Numbered from the stretch's first letter, positions 44,301-57,527 are shown. The stretch: 64,000 bases of DNA from Bidens hawaiensis (GCA_021521415.1 JAIQDT010000188.1:2972158-3036157); one strand, 5' to 3'. Notes: a model not told the origin generated them from the letters alone. A program made the numbers and translations.

Positions 44301-44366
44301 CATACATGGCCTACCACGACGTCCCGTACGAGCTCCTTGACTAGTAGCTCTCTTTTCTCCAGCCAT
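41317..44366 (-). pseudogene. Gag, protease, RT and RNase H of Gypsy-3
   Basis: In sense: gag from ATG 44366 (MAGEKRATSQGARTGRRGRP), several Cys-rich knuckles at about 43800-43560 (CYKCGKKG-type) with shifted frames; protease with FDSGANTSFV (43444-43145); RT (42812-42249) with [15 protein letters not shown], a [11 protein letters not shown] block and the catalytic FIDDIL; RNase H (41970-41737) with TDAS but Gly replacing the last catalytic Asp (TGHKSL); and the connection to integrase (41724-41383, YYPGKANVVADALS). Frame changes and stops separate all the blocks. Retained order and motifs identify a Tekay-like chromovirus. Confidence 0.8.
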
Positions 44367-44769
44367 TCGTATTCTATAAGGAAATACAAATGTCATCACT
44401 CAAGGAATCGTTTAGTACAAGGATATTAAGGCTAGCTGGTAATAACAGTGTCCAACTGTGATTATCTGATCACGTTACTTTCCATATCCTCTACACTTCC
44501 CTTTGTGAGTCCACTTGTGCTAGTTCTACTTTTAAACAGTTAGAAAATCAAATAGTTCACATTATCATATACTCCTATATCTAGCAATTAAGATAACTTA
44601 CTTACACATTCTTACGTTACACATGAAATTAATCATGTACTTTACCTTTACCAAGCTTGCTTGAGTAACACATGGCTTTCTTGAACAGGCATATTCTTTC
44701 TTTTCTTATTTAAGTCCCATTATCTATTCAAGTCTATTCATATAGGATGCTTATTTATCTCGAACTTAT

Positions 44770-44782
44770 GTTATGATACCAA
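44770..44782 (-). promoter_or_regulatory. Primer binding site of Gypsy-3, decayed initiator Met type
   Basis: In sense TTGGTATCATAAC follows the 5' LTR after a short gap; the last bases have drifted from the CAGAGC of the intact motif. Confidence 0.7.
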
Positions 44783-44784
44783 CT

Positions 44785-46729
44785 TGTAAGGTCCTGGTCC
44801 CGGTGCCCTACATTGGCGTTGGATTTACTCATTAACACAGTTCTAAATATCAGAGTTAATTAAAACTTTTCGCGGATTTTAATACTTCAACCATATATTA
44901 CATAACCATTCAAATCTTTTCATAGTAAACAAACTTTTATCTTTTAACATAATATAAAAGTCATATCAAAACATCACAACATTCTTCTAAAGATGCCAAC
45001 CTCTTCTGTCCAATGCCATGCGTCTTCATTCAAGCTAGCTGCCTTAGCCTATTTACCTGCGTGCTTAATAAAAGTCAGCTACGCTGAGTGAGTTCTAGTT
45101 AATCAGGTAATATACTTTACATTCACATATACTTATTCGAAGGTATGTATGCCATACTTAACCTGTTTATCATTCTTCCATATATACATACATTCATTAT
45201 TTTATACTTTCTTTCTTTAACGTACACAATACTTGCATAACTACCCTTACATTATAAAGAGCATTTCATCCCATACCTCGGATATTATTAGGGTCTGGTG
45301 CCCTTCATCATCGGATATTATTAGGGTCCGGTACCCTTCATCCTCGGATATTATTAGGGTTTGGTGCCCTTCATTTTGTACAACCGTACAATCATACATT
45401 AATTTCATTACTTTTATATTTATATAATTTCATACATACTCCTAACATTTTCTATATCATTCATACATCATTCATAACACATTCAAATATCATACACTTA
45501 CCACTTAAGGTAAGTGTATTAACTAATCACATCGAGTATGCACACAACCCCGAAACATAACAAGGAAATGGGGTTAGAAACTCACATGTGTCCTGTGCTT
45601 CTCAGAGTTAATCGTAATACCCCTCATTAGCTGTGCACGACTAACTGTGTAACAATTGTAAGTATTAATTAACTTCTTCTACTATATCATATTTCTATTT
45701 TATTGTACCCTTAGCTATGGGGGTCTGGGGAAGCGCCCCTGGCAGCGGGGTCTATGGGCAGCAGCCCCTAGAAGGGTCCAAGAGGTAGAGCCCCTAGCTG
45801 GGGTCGAGCTGGCAGGTTAGCTTGGAAAAATTTTATTTTCATTGACAGTACTTTACTAAAAATTCATCAGAAAAACTTAAGTTTGAACCAATTTAATCGA
45901 ATGGAATTTCTAATCGAATGGAAATTCTAATCGAATCGAATTACCCATTCAATTCGATTACTTTTCCATTTGATTCGATTACTTTTTGGACCATTTGATT
46001 TGATTACTTTTCTCATGCGATGCGATTACTTTTTTGGCACATTCGATTTGATTACTTTTCTCATGCGATTCGACTACTTTTTGTACGAATTTGACCCCTT
46101 CGCTTTCCAGCCTTGCTTTTCGACGTGTTTTGCCCGTCTTGCATGAAAAATGAGCCTAGGACTTGAAACCATATTGCTTCCTTTCACTAACCCGGTCCAA
46201 ACGTTACCTGTTTGTCCTGTTTCATTCAAATCATATCGTTTACGTTCAAGTTTGTATTTTTCTTGCATAATTATGCCCGATTTTCCTTAATATCAAATCT
46301 TAGGGCAAACCAACCTAAAAAATGTAATCTTTAACAAAAATGTACCTTTTTGGCTCATTTGTAGTTACGATTTGACTTAACACGTGACTATAGACATTTT
46401 TCTCGTTTGTATGATGAATATCTAGCACAAACCCTTCTTGGTTCGAATTCAAATCTCGATTCGTATTGGAAGATAAGTGTTTTTGTTTGTTTTCGAGTGT
46501 GTAGGGATGCAAATTTGGTGAAATGAGGGTTTTAGGATTTTTAGGGAGGTTTAAGGGAGTTTATATACCCTTAAGCCCATGGACCTAATGCCCATCACCG
46601 TCCCTTATTCCATCCTTTATTTTCAAAGCCCACACTCTATTATTTTTATTTAACTAAAATTAAATAATAACACGTTATTTAATAAACGAAATTTCTTTTA
46701 TTTATTATTATCAAAAGTATAATGTTCCA
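44785..46729 (-). repeat. 5' LTR of Gypsy-3 (1945 bp)
   Basis: Starts TGTAAGGTCC and ends near TGTTCCA, with three of the 33-bp units (45280-45378). The end was set by alignment with the other LTR and by the ACAAA duplication. It is visibly diverged from the 3' LTR. Confidence 0.8.
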
Positions 46730-47891
46730 ACAAATTACTTAATTTAGATAATCTATTATTGTATTCCATCTTTTCTCTATTAAATTATTATGAATTAATA
46801 GGGGTATATATGATACTTTAATTATGTTTATAAGGGTATATATGATATTTCAGTTACTTCGTAAGGGTATATATATATATATATATATATATATTAAGTT
46901 TTTCTTGGGTATATATGATATTTGTGAGTTTTGTAAAGATATATATGAAATTAATCCAAAAATCTATTACTAATTTGATAATTGATCTATACAGATGAGT
47001 AAAAATGATTTTTTTCCTGTTAAATCATTCGGCCAGCAAAAGAATTACAACATTTATTTAAATAAATGTCGGTTAAATCACGATTAATTTTAAATAAAGA
47101 ATTAGACGAACCCCGTAAAATGCATATTATTTTCAAACGGTTATGTGAGAGTTTATCTCACTCTATTTCTAATTTTCAAATATGAACTATCTACAATTGT
47201 ATTATATAGTTTTTAAATTTCTTACTTAATTTACTTTTGTGCTAGAAGTCACCACATATAATAACACATACTTTAGATGAAGCTAAATAACAAAAATATG
47301 TTCTAACTCTTATTACATATATAGCTATTAATTTATAAGTACATTAAAATGGCATGTAGATGATTATGAATATTGAATACCACATGTTTGCATTTTTGAA
47401 CATGTAAATATACCAAATCTACGTCATACTTCTTTCTTAGGAATCATGTTATTTGTTTACATTTGTTAGCTTGTATAATAGGCTTTGGTATTAATATCGG
47501 TGTAGTAAATTAGATTGGTAATTTGGTGTACTTGACACCTAAAATGAAATATCCAAAATAGCTAATGAGCAAGCCAATGTGGCAATTTTGGGGCTAGTCC
47601 ATTCAACAAAGACGCATGTTTCTTAAAGGGGAGATCTAAGGTTTTGGGTTAGAGATTAGTTTAAAATTGTTAGTGTAAAATAAAATAGGAGTCAGATTTG
47701 TCGGTAAAAAAATAGTCATTGATGACCCATTGGTAAAAAATAAAGTCTTTAAAAATCTAGGTTTGAAGGTATTGAATTCAAGTCTCGTAGAAAAAAGGGT
47801 CAAAAAAAATTCGCTGTTAAATAAAATTATGTAAAGTTTAGGTCTTGCATATTATATATATATATATAATCATCCAAAAGGAGTGACACAT
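46730..47891. other. Host intergenic sequence
   Basis: AT-rich with no gene seen on either strand. It contains four copies of a (A)GGGTATATATGATATT motif at 46801-46925 and a (TA) microsatellite at 46868-46893. This is the sequence upstream of the FAR1-like gene before Gypsy-3 inserted. Confidence 0.6.
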
Positions 47892-48701
47892 TGTCACACC
47901 CCAACCTAAGGCGGAAATATCGGGGCGCAAACTGATTGTTCACAACTCTCAAGGTACTATTAAGCAATAATTAAAAGTGACAATTTCTATTAAATCCAAT
48001 TAAATATTCCAAATAGTTCATATACAACATCTTGAAATAAAGGCAACAATAAGAATACAAATTTAAAATTTAGATAAATCTTGATTAATTCTTCTAGCGT
48101 AATCATTCCTAAGTTTTTCACCAATCTTGCAATCAAAACAATCTAAAACCTGCATATGCGTATAAAATAGAGATAGATTTGTCTACACAATGTTGAGTGA
48201 GTAAAGCACAAGTCAGTTCAATATAATATAATATAATATAAATGAGTAAACTGTCCTTGTGAGTTATACAATCAAGCCAACTCAATGCAATACTGTAAGC
48301 AAATAATGATGAGCGGCCTAAACCGTTTCCATGCGAATCGGGCGTTGGTTACCATAATTGAGTTGTCGGTGAAACCATTGTTATGCAATCGGACGCTGGT
48401 ACTACGACAGTCGTATGATCATACTAATATGTGAATATGATGGACCTCTCCGCATGCGTTCAAATAAACATATCAGTAACTAGTAAGTTAGGCACAAAAT
48501 TAATAGCACACAAGGCTAACAGTTGCTAATGTGATTACTCAAATGTTTGAAAAACAAGTAAAAAATAAAGGGAGTGATTACTCACCTTATCAATAAGAGA
48601 AGGGTTGAATATGATAAGAATAATGAATACTACACATCACACTCGCCGAGTATTAGCAAAGACAAATCCTAAGCAAGAGTAATAATCGAAAATACTACGA
48701 G
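47892..48701. mobile_element. Gypsy-6: LTR fragment starting TGTCACACCCC
   Basis: TGTCACACCCCAACCTAAGGCGG is a recurrent LTR start of plant Gypsy elements. The following text has the same style of short repeats (CGGGCGTTGGTTACC, CGGACGCTGGTACTACG) as the other Gypsy LTRs here. It is cut off at 48701 by Gypsy-7 and its other end is outside the window. Confidence 0.6.
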
Positions 48702-49705
48702 TGATGTTAGGTTGTCTCTATCTAGTAAAAAACAATTAAATCAAGTTCCTAATCACCTATGCATGATAGGGTAAGTAGGGTGTCGAACCACGAGGAGTAT
48801 GTGGTAAGTGTAACGTGTAACAGATTTCTAATATTATGAAGTAACAGATTGTAGTGCTAATCACGCAAGCAAATAATTTGGTTTAAATATTGATTAAGCA
48901 AATTCACGAATTCAAGCAATTAACAAAGAAAACTCATCCCAGGGTTTCAGGAATGTAAACAAACATTTTCTCATGCAACCTAACAGTTTAATTATCATAG
49001 ACTGACTAAAGACTGGTTAACAAGTTAAACCTTAGGCACCAATAATCGCTAACACATGACACTGGTTATCAAACGGTCCCTGCCAGTGTGACTCAACTAA
49101 GGGCAATTGTGTGCTTCATTGTATTCATACTTAATTAAACAACCCTATGAGCAATTACTATAGCAACCAATAAATCAATCATTCTAATCAACGTAAACCT
49201 AAACCGATTAAATGCACAGAAATACTAAATATCAATACTCATAGATCAATCAAAGACAATTACAAATAGTATGTTCTTGGTTACAATCAAAACTGAAATA
49301 AATACAAACTCTACATCTCGGGAACGAATCGGAGAGATTAGCCGAGCCTAGACACCATAGAATCGTCAATAATGATGTTATGGAGCATAAACAAGGTCTC
49401 GCGTATCGCGATGGACCCTTGGTCGACATTTCATTAAACATCCCATCACGATACGCGATGGGTCCTCAAGCAATCCCATCACGAAACGCAATGGGTCTTG
49501 TCACCAACAATCATCTTCAATTTTTATCGTAATGCTTGCTGGACGTCTTGAGTCTTCAAACGTGCATCAGCAGGTCTAAATTAAGTACTTTAATGTATGT
49601 GACCTGAAATACAATAAACACGTATGAAGTATCGGAGTTCCTATAATAAACGATTAAAACTAGTAAGTAAACGAACTAAAACGCATTCAAATTAATCAAC
49701 CATCA
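48702..49705 (-). repeat. 3' LTR of Gypsy-7 (about 1004 bp)
   Basis: The ends are set by TGATG at 48702 and CATCA at 49701-49705. It contains several copies of a CATCGCGATACGCGATGGGTC-like motif (49395-49495) that is itself palindromic at its core. Confidence 0.65.
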
Positions 49706-49849
49706 TATCCCCACAATTATCTTTTGCTTGCCCTTAAGCAAACTCTAAAGCAAACATCATCGTTTATTTACTAGTTTTAATCGTTTATTATAGGAACTTC
49801 GATACTTCATACGTGTTTATTGTATTTCAGGTCACAGACGTTAAAGTAC
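49585..49849. repeat. 90-bp inverted repeat across the PPT/U3 junction of Gypsy-7
   Basis: Arm 49585-49674 (inside the LTR) and arm 49760-49849 (inside the internal region) are reverse complements with four mismatches. The 85-nt loop (49675-49759) contains the LTR start at 49705 and the polypurine tract. Confidence 0.9.
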
Positions 49850-51636
49850 CTCCATCATAGGTATGTAAATTATCGCCACTAATACTAGTAAGGTTTAAGG
49901 TCATACCCAGTTTCCCAAATTGACATTTTCTAGATTGACATCCCACAAATAAAGTTAAATGATATAATAAAAAAAATAGAGCCGCCCAGACGAGTGAACT
50001 TTGTTTCCGGTTAAGGCACACATGCTCATACCACTCATAATATAACATCTTTCCTCTCAGTTTTATATCAGGACTAGCAAAAGATGTGCTAGTATCACTC
50101 TGCTCTCAGTACCAAGTATCAACAATTGTCCACCCATATAATGCTTTGACACAAATGCAAAGCAAGAGGACTTAAAACGGGTTGTAACGGGGCTAGTTGT
50201 AAGGGTATGGAAGAGAATTTTTTCAAGTAGCTCAAATGATCCGATCCAGATTATTACAAAACAACTAAATAAACAATGATAACATAAACACTGATTACAT
50301 CTTTTTTTATTTTTACTAAACACAAACAAACTTCTAATTACATAACTGAATACAAACATACATCTTTTTGGCTTTTTGCTATATTTTTTAATATAATAAA
50401 CTTGATGCTTAAAACTAGAACAAATACAAATACAAAGAAACCTATTAAGCCGGATCGTCTCGCAATATAACATCGGGGTTAATCGAATGAAAGAACAGGT
50501 CCAAAAATGTTTTCTAAGGGAACCAACCTCCCGCCCCTCACATTACCCACGCTCATATATATAACGTATGAGGCCCAACCCCGAGTACCCACACTTTCAA
50601 TCGTCCAGGTGAGGCTTATCCTAATTGCCTCAATCACTTTTGTATTCATGTCAAAATAAGATCTCGAAACCCATGAGACAACCAAATTACTCTCGGTGAA
50701 GGCACTCAAATGACATGTGTGTATACTATATATTATATGTGTATTATATATATGAGGCCAAACTCACACACGTACCAGAGGAATTAGGTTACCGACATAA
50801 ACATGTGTACCTGTCCCCATGACTAGCTATCCCCGCCTCAACGACCCCATTTTCAACTTCTTGTTTTGAAAAAAATTGTGAGTAAGACTATCGAAAAGCT
50901 GAAAAACCAACCATGACCAGAAACCTATAACTTGGTATTAATGACAATAATTAACAGTTAACAACTTTGTTTTCCGAACACTCTTCGGGGTACTATCGGG
51001 CTAAAATTTTTCTAATTTCCCCCATCCCCACACTTTAGGTTTTCATTGTCCTCAATGTTAAAATATTTAAACAATTAATGAAAATTTGAGGGACAGGATT
51101 GAAATTGACTTTTTTAACAATTTAAAACACGGGGCTCTAATGTGATGGTTCTACTAGCAATTATACAATTACACTTTTAACATTTAAACTAATCAAAAAA
51201 TAGATTATGAAACCGAAATCACCTAATATCAACTGGAATGGACCAGTCGGCTTGTGAACTCTCGTAAACACTTGTACACTCTCGTCTCAACCAATTACCA
51301 AAACTGACAACCGAACCTTCAAAATCTCGAGACGTGTAGAAGAAAGCTTCTCACAAATGTAAGACATAGGTCTTTAAGAGTTATGAAAATGATTTATGTT
51401 GATTTTATTAAAACAATTACTGAGCTGAATTAAGTCGTTTCATAATAAATTTCGTTAAACAAGTTAAAAATGTTAGAAGACCTAACTCACTTTCGTGGGA
51501 ATCATGATTGCATTTAGCGTATGCAATAAGCACTTTAAACCCCCATGTATCCCGAGAGGACGAGTGAGGTCTCGTGAGGGTTTATAGTAAACAATACCCA
51601 CAAAGTTCGGTTACAACATAATATACAAATAAATAC
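49850..51636 (-). other. Non-coding internal sequence of Gypsy-7
   Basis: The frames here are short and resemble no domain. A stretch at about 50580-50800 shows spaced matches to the 144-bp module (GTCGGTAACC, GAGTTTGGCC, GATTGAAAGTG, CTCGGGG in sense), too weak to claim. Confidence 0.45.
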
Positions 51637-52011
51637 TGTTAGTGCACGGTTTTGGTGTCCGTAGCAATCGATTAAGTTATAGATAGTCTAGTCTGTGTAT
51701 TTAATGTATATTTATTGTAAATGAGCTTCGGCCTATAAATAGGTTGATCATGTCATAATTTAGGTGAGAGAGCTAGTGTACATATTTAGAGAGATCTAGA
51801 TCTATATTATGCTCTCCATAAGTTATTTCCATCCACAATAATTTATTCTCACCATAATTATCAATAAACCTTATTTAAAGTATTCATCTCGTATTGTTTA
51901 ATTGATGTATCGACGCGGCTAGATCCTTGGAAGGTTTCAACAATTGGTATCAGATCAGACGGCTGCTCTCGGTGCATCGTTTAAGTTATAGATCTGGACG
52001 GAATTCGTGTT
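51637..52011 (+). mobile_element. Copia-3: 5' LTR and first bases of the internal region
   Basis: The 306-bp LTR (51637-51942) runs TGTTAGTGCAC...TTCAACA, with a TATAAATA box at 51734-51741. An initiator-Met primer site (TGGTATCAGATC, 51945-51956) lies two bases after the LTR. The internal region is cut at 52011 by Copia-4; the rest lies beyond the window. The LTR start resembles Copia-1, but it has no upstream hairpins. Confidence 0.75.
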
Positions 52012-52447
52012 TGTAGGTTCCCTGGATGGATCTGCACGGAATATCTCGATCTACGTAGGTGCGGAATCCCTGCGTAGGTCGTTACGAGCGTAGAAGACAC
52101 GAATAGATCAAACACGATACGATAAACAAACACGTTATATTATAACCAAAACACGTGATACAATATCACTATTACAGACACGAACTCTCGTCCTCATGTT
52201 ACAGCTCTCGTAACTTCGATAATGATCACACGAACTCCTTTTCTAAGCTAAGCCGTAACCTACATAAATACACGACAACTTCGCCTGGCATGTTCAGGCG
52301 AAGTTGTCCATAACTTCGCTTGACTAACAAGTTCGCCTAAACAGCGAACTTGTTAGTAACTTCGCTTAAGACATATAAAACATAATTAATCATTACAGAC
52401 TCGATTACAGACACTAGACTATGAACTACTGACATTATGCACCAACA
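52012..52447 (-). repeat. 3' LTR of Copia-4 (436 bp)
   Basis: Same ends and plan as the Copia-2 LTR. It has two perfect 13-bp hairpins (52275-52307, loop 7 nt; 52324-52356, loop 7 nt) upstream of the sense TATTTATG at 52270-52263. Confidence 0.9.
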
Positions 52448-52519
52448 GACTCCCCCTTGGCAGTAGCTTCATGTCTTTATCTTTAAGCACTTGTCTTGTA
52501 ATCTTCATTCTCTTGGTCT

Positions 52520-55462
52520 TCATGCATGTACTCCTTCTCTCACGCATACCGTGACTACTCGCTGATATTTCCTCGTTTCGTCTTTCCAAGAAGGAATATA
52601 AAATATCTTCTTTTCATTTAACACCTGCAGATCAGCTTTCGATAAATTAGCAAGATGCATCGGATCATACACTCTTAGAACTTCTTGTTCGTCTTCGTCT
52701 TCCATCACGGCTTCAGCAGTCTAGCAATCAACATACCACCATTTAAGATCTTTCAACACATCTTGAGGCATAGTCTTCATTGGAACCTCTTTCATGCATC
52801 GAATCGGTTTGTACTTCATTACCATCCATGGCTTGCCATCTGCTCTCATTCCTCTTTCCTTATCTACCACTAGCTTTCCCTTCTGTGGCTTTAATAACTC
52901 AAACTTCTTTTCTTTAATACTTTCTTTCCACACGATCTTCCCAATAACTCTGGCCATGTTGTCGTCGCTTCTATTAATCAACCCCAATCTAGCCAAATCC
53001 TTCACCTCACATTCAGGCAATGTATTGAGAGATCTCAACGTCCTCTTAAAGTATTGTATCCCATCATATCTTTTCACCACGAACACTTTTAACTGTTCGT
53101 CATATAGCCAACAGATAATTCCTTTCTTTGATTCAGCATAGCCTTTGATATTATAACTTTTCTTGAACATGGTTGGAACAGGAGGCTTCTTAGTTTTGAT
53201 AAACCAATGAGCATAGCCTTCCTTCCATCTAGGCTGCTCCTCCCATTCTGTATCATCATCTACTGTATCTTGACATACATCTGACTTTTCAACTTCAGGG
53301 ATCTCGTGTTCAACATTCTCCTCAACTATTTCACCTTCTTCAACATCATCTTCTATCACAATTTCTGCACCAATCTTTTCAATCTCTTCGACTGGTAGAA
53401 CATCATCTTCACACATAAATTCATCATCCAACATATCATCATCCAACTCCTTCAAGGCATCGATCACATCATCTCCCATCTCCTCGTCATCTACCATCAC
53501 CACCTCATTACCACCAGAACCGCCAGCTGCACCTGCAGACTCCCCTGAGCTGTGGAAGTCCCAAGAGCTTGAGTAGTTCTTGGCAACTCACCACCTACAC
53601 CTTTCGATGCATTGGGATCATCGTCTCTGTCATTCTTCTTCTTTGTCCTGAGCTCGTCGCCTTTACAGCTCGTCTCCCCCTGAGATGCCAAGAACTCCTT
53701 CATAGCATCTATAATTTTTTCATGTTCAACCAGTAGGGACGACTGCAGCTGATTCTCTGTTACTAGGCGCTGAATAGCCTGGGTCTGGATAAGATTCACC
53801 CTTGATTGTTCTGCCACGACCCGTTCAAGTGCAGCTATTCTTTCCGAGTCTGATAGGGTTGGATCGAAATCGAACCTCATATATTATATGTCTTGAGTGT
53901 ACTGAGGAGGGATTTCAAATGTAACCGGGAAATCAGAAGCAGGCGTAACCGCAGGTGGTATCATACCTGATAACCCTGCAGTTGCAACGACTGTCGACTC
54001 AACAAATTGAGCAACCACCTCTGAAGGAGTAAGAGTTGGAGGTGGTAAAGACACAATCTCCGGAGTCGTCAGCTGGAAAGTAGTGAGTGGGATGCCGAAA
54101 GAAGATGATGTAGCCACCACGGGAACATCCGCGGCGCTTAAACTTGTAACTTGTACTGATGTAGGGACAATCGACATACCGGACAGTGCGGGTGGAGCGA
54201 AACGTACTACTCTTGAACTCTCACCTGCTCCCATACCTGCACCTGTCCTGTCCCTTCTTGAACGTCTGATCAACTTATGAATGTCTTCTTCTTCTTCTGA
54301 CTCACTGTCGTCATCTGTCCTCTTTCTCTTCCCATACGTCCTCTCTTGAGTCACCATCATACGTCTTGCCTCATCCATTACAGCATTAAAATCTGAGTCA
54401 GCCACCGTCGTAGCTGCTCTAGTAACATGCACAGTCGAAGCACGTTCAACCGGAACCTGAACGTTCTCTTCTGGATCCACCCGATCCATATAAAAGAATC
54501 CTTGACCACCAAATTCTGCGTCAAGGTCCACGTTCTCCTCCGGTGACACAACAGGAGCAGCAGGTATAGCTTGAGGTGCTCCTGCCTGTTGTGGTGCCGG
54601 GTCCCTAAACTCATCCCCTCGAGCAGGCACATACTCCGGGTTGATTAAGTACCCAAAGAGTGGAGTATGGCGAGGACGAAGTTCAGGCTTGCTCCTAGCA
54701 CTCGAAGTTCTACATTGGGCGAAGATACGTTTGTTCACACTTTCCACGTATCTGATAGGGCGACGTTGAGGCAACGTGGGAGCCACAAAATTCAAGATCA
54801 TTTGAAGAAATCTTGGATACATGAGGAATCTCTCACGTGCCATCGCCCTTCTCTGACGATCAATTTCATAGAAGACCATCTGACTAAAGCTATAGCGCTT
54901 ATTATATATCAGAGCAGTCATTGCTGACTGCATGGTCGCGCCCATTCCGTCAGTGCCCGCCTTCCTCCCTGACATGCAGACAATCATTACGTGCATGAGG
55001 AAGCGCCACTGATCGAGCAAGAAACCTTTCCTTCTCTGAGTATCGCCTAATGGACCAGAATAGCCCATTCAGAGAAACGCTCCGTCACGGAAAGGAGCCA
55101 CAAAGTCTGTAGGGTCATCCCTAGTCTCCTCTCCAAAACGTAAAGCCACCCGGATTTGTTCAGAAGAGAACTGAACTTCTTGATTGTTGACGGTTGCTCG
55201 CATAACCGGGGGCTCAACGCGGCAATCGTATTCCACCGTCTGCCAAAAATCCTCAATATTGGGTAAGGATATCGGCAGAGTAGTTGTGATCGCGTGGAAT
55301 ATCCGCGAGCGAAGGAGGAAAGTGATGATTTCGCTGGTAATCCTCCACACCACTCGCATCTGGGTCTAACGTAATATACATAATATGCCCAGGGAAGAAT
55401 TGTCTCTGGTTATCTCCCCCGTCTTCGCCACCAGCACCTCCAGCACCAGCAACAGCAGCCAT
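52520..55462 (-). pseudogene. Third ORF of Copia-4, decayed
   Basis: Homologous end to end to the Copia-2 third ORF (start MAAVAGAGGAGG at 55462). Breaks include a frame change near 55330, a TGA at 55071-55069 where Copia-2 has Arg (consistent with CGA to TGA), a stop near 53884, a frame change near 53500 and a TAG near 52720. The N-terminal domain, coiled coil (about 53850-53680), acidic region (53500-53270) and C-terminal domain (53230-52520) remain readable. The branch point and 3' splice site before the ATG are intact. Confidence 0.85.
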
Positions 55463-57527
55463 ATCTGCAACAAACGAACCAAGTTAGATACACGTTAAGG
55501 CATAACACAAGTTCGCTTGTTACCATGAGCGAATTTGTGATAAAGTCTGTATAGGCGAAGTTAAATGTGGGGCGAAGTTGGGAACAACTTCGCTTCATCT
55601 TTAAGTTCGTCTAATAACTAATAAGTAAAAAGGTCCAGGCGAAGTTAATGATAACTTCGCCTCACCACAACATCGCCTAGGCGAAGTTAAACCTCAGGCG
55701 AAGTTGCGGATAACTTCGCCTAATCCTTAAGTTCGCCTGAATCTGAATCGGCGGTTGATAGGTTTATGAAACAATGTGCAGTTGGTGATTTCGTGATTAA
55801 GGAATCCGGAGGAAACATGATTTTATGGTTATCTAGACGATCAATGTGTGAACGACCACGTTAAAACAAGTTTGAAACCGGGGTTTAAGGATCGAACGTC
55901 CGAGGTCACTAACCGGGTGTCGAAACAACCTTGGATTAACAACATTGAACATCGATTATAAGATACAAGAACCCAAACACACCTTTAATTGGAAAAGAAA
56001 TCGAAGAAAAAGAAATCAAAGATGAAGATCGAAAGACAAGATCGCCGAAATAGTTAAGTTCGCTGGAATTTCGGAATAAGTTCGCTGTGTTCTTGGAATA
56101 ATGAAACGTTTGACTTTTAAAAACCTTTATATAGGGTCTGGGTTATACAGGCGAAGTTACGGTTAACTTCGCCTAGGCGAAGTTATTCACAAGTTCGCCT
56201 GTTTAACAACTTCGCCTATATTTACAAAATCAAACCTCATAATTTGAACATTTGCAATTAACTTTTAAAACTTCCTTAAAGAGTTACATGACACGATCAA
56301 GACTAAGTAACCAAGTATAAAATCAACAACTACATAAATAGGAAAAACTTTTAAAAATTAAAGTACAAGGGATCAAATTTCAGTCTCGACAGGGACTACT
56401 ACGTTTTAGAAAAGATCCGAACAGGAATCATACTAATTACGTGACTGTCACATAGATCCGTGTTTAGCTGTATTATGACATAAAGAAACAGGTTTGTAAG
56501 CAGGTAAATAACTTAAGATGGTTTTCATCGTTTCTGTGATACGAGTTAGGTTCAATTATGCCTCAAAATTTAAGTGGGCAACAACTCAGAGATTATGATG
56601 CCTCCTATCTATTCTCAAAGCGTATTGGGCTTTCCCCAAGTCACCCCGAATTGACCTCGACCCATAGTGTCTGATTAAGTTGTAAGTATTCTTCGATCTT
56701 TAGACTCTGCTTCCCCGTTCTCTTTCTTACATCATGATTGACATTTTAAGTTAAAGAATGTCTCAATGACTTAATTTTTTTTTTTTTTTAACAAACACAT
56801 AGAGAACAACTGCAAGTCCCGAATCTGGATCACTGCAGTCTCTTGACACGCTTTCTTCACGGGAATCAGAACACTAATAGGCTCGTGTATGACTGGGTAA
56901 TCGCTTTTCTGCCTATCATTCGGAAAGATATATATGAAGACATGCAAAACTCTTAAGGAGTTTCCACATAAAATCGAGTAGATTTAGTTTGTATCACATC
57001 TACTTTTACGCACCATAAACAGCTACCATGACATACAATGACTGTTCTAAAGCCTTTGAAGCCTAATAACTTCACTAGTTAAGTACACAGAATCAGTATA
57101 TCTATCATTTTCCAAGGTTGGGGAGCAATTTTCTGGTTAAACATAGCAAACGAACTTCTTACGAAGTAGTAGATTTGAAAAATAATTTCATTTCCCTTAA
57201 AGAAAAAATTAACTTCTATCGCCCCGACCAAATCAAAGTCTTCAGGTCAAAGGCTATCCCGAAGATCCAATGGATCAGCTGGACCGACCACATACTAGTA
57301 TGTGTCCTTCTAACAAAGTATGATCGACTAATTTTAAGCGAAAGAATGAAAACTCATCATAAACCGCCCCGGTCACTTTCAGTCGTCTGGTTAATGGCTA
57401 TCCTCATATTCTATAAGTAGAAATGAGGATCAAACATATCCTAAGACATGTCCCATCAAACTGAGGTAACCGACATTGTTCTAAGCGATAGTGACGTTTT
57501 TTTTTTTTTTTAATATGCACAAAAAGC
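55463..57527 (-). other. Spacer of Copia-4 with hairpins, poly(A) runs and module
   Basis: Hairpin clusters at 55555-55750 and 56148-56215, A runs in sense at 56790-56775 and 57511-57497, and the 144-bp module at 57217-57491. The order is the same as in Copia-2. A plus-strand open frame at 57118-57420 is chance, as its counterpart in Copia-2 is closed. Confidence 0.7.
57217..57491 (-). repeat. Tandem non-coding module in Copia-4 (two units, period about 146 bp)
   Basis: Matches 15924-16190 closely. Anchor CGAC at 57471 and 57325; CACTTTCAGTCGTCTGG and CCCCGACC ends are present. Confidence 0.8.

Larger units (their letters stand above)
23986..46729 (-). mobile_element. Gypsy-3: decayed Tekay-type chromovirus with two nested insertions
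   Basis: Its 3' LTR is 23986-24284 plus 35981-37740, its internal region 37741-44784 and its 5' LTR 44785-46729. Flanks GCAAA (23981-23985) and ACAAA (46730-46734) are a target duplication with one change. Minus-strand coding order is gag, protease, RT, RNase H, integrase, chromodomain, which defines a Gypsy chromovirus. Gypsy-4 sits in the 3' LTR and a solo LTR sits in pol. The LTRs are clearly more diverged from each other than those of Copia-2 or Gypsy-4, so this is an older insertion. Confidence 0.85.
48702..51636 (-). mobile_element. Gypsy-7: 3' end of a Tat/Athila-type element
   Basis: The 3' LTR is 48702-49705 with TGATG...CATCA ends as in Gypsy-2. It is followed on the plus strand by ATATCCCCACAATTATC (the polypurine tract in sense) and CTTGCCCTTAAGCAA, a block typical of Tat/Athila ends. 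The internal part (49706-51636) is non-coding and stops where Copia-3 begins. Confidence 0.65.

Noticed and set aside
50063..50709. Minus-strand frames of 76 and 136 codons in Gypsy-7
   Set aside because: AT-rich non-coding 3' region of a retroelement; no recognisable domain and no support in related copies here.
50560..50830. A third-superfamily copy of the 144-bp module in Gypsy-7
   Set aside because: Only scattered short matches in order; not distinguishable from background by eye.
57118..57420. 100-codon plus-strand frame over the Copia-4 module
   Set aside because: The matching region of Copia-2 is not open, and the strand is antisense to the element.
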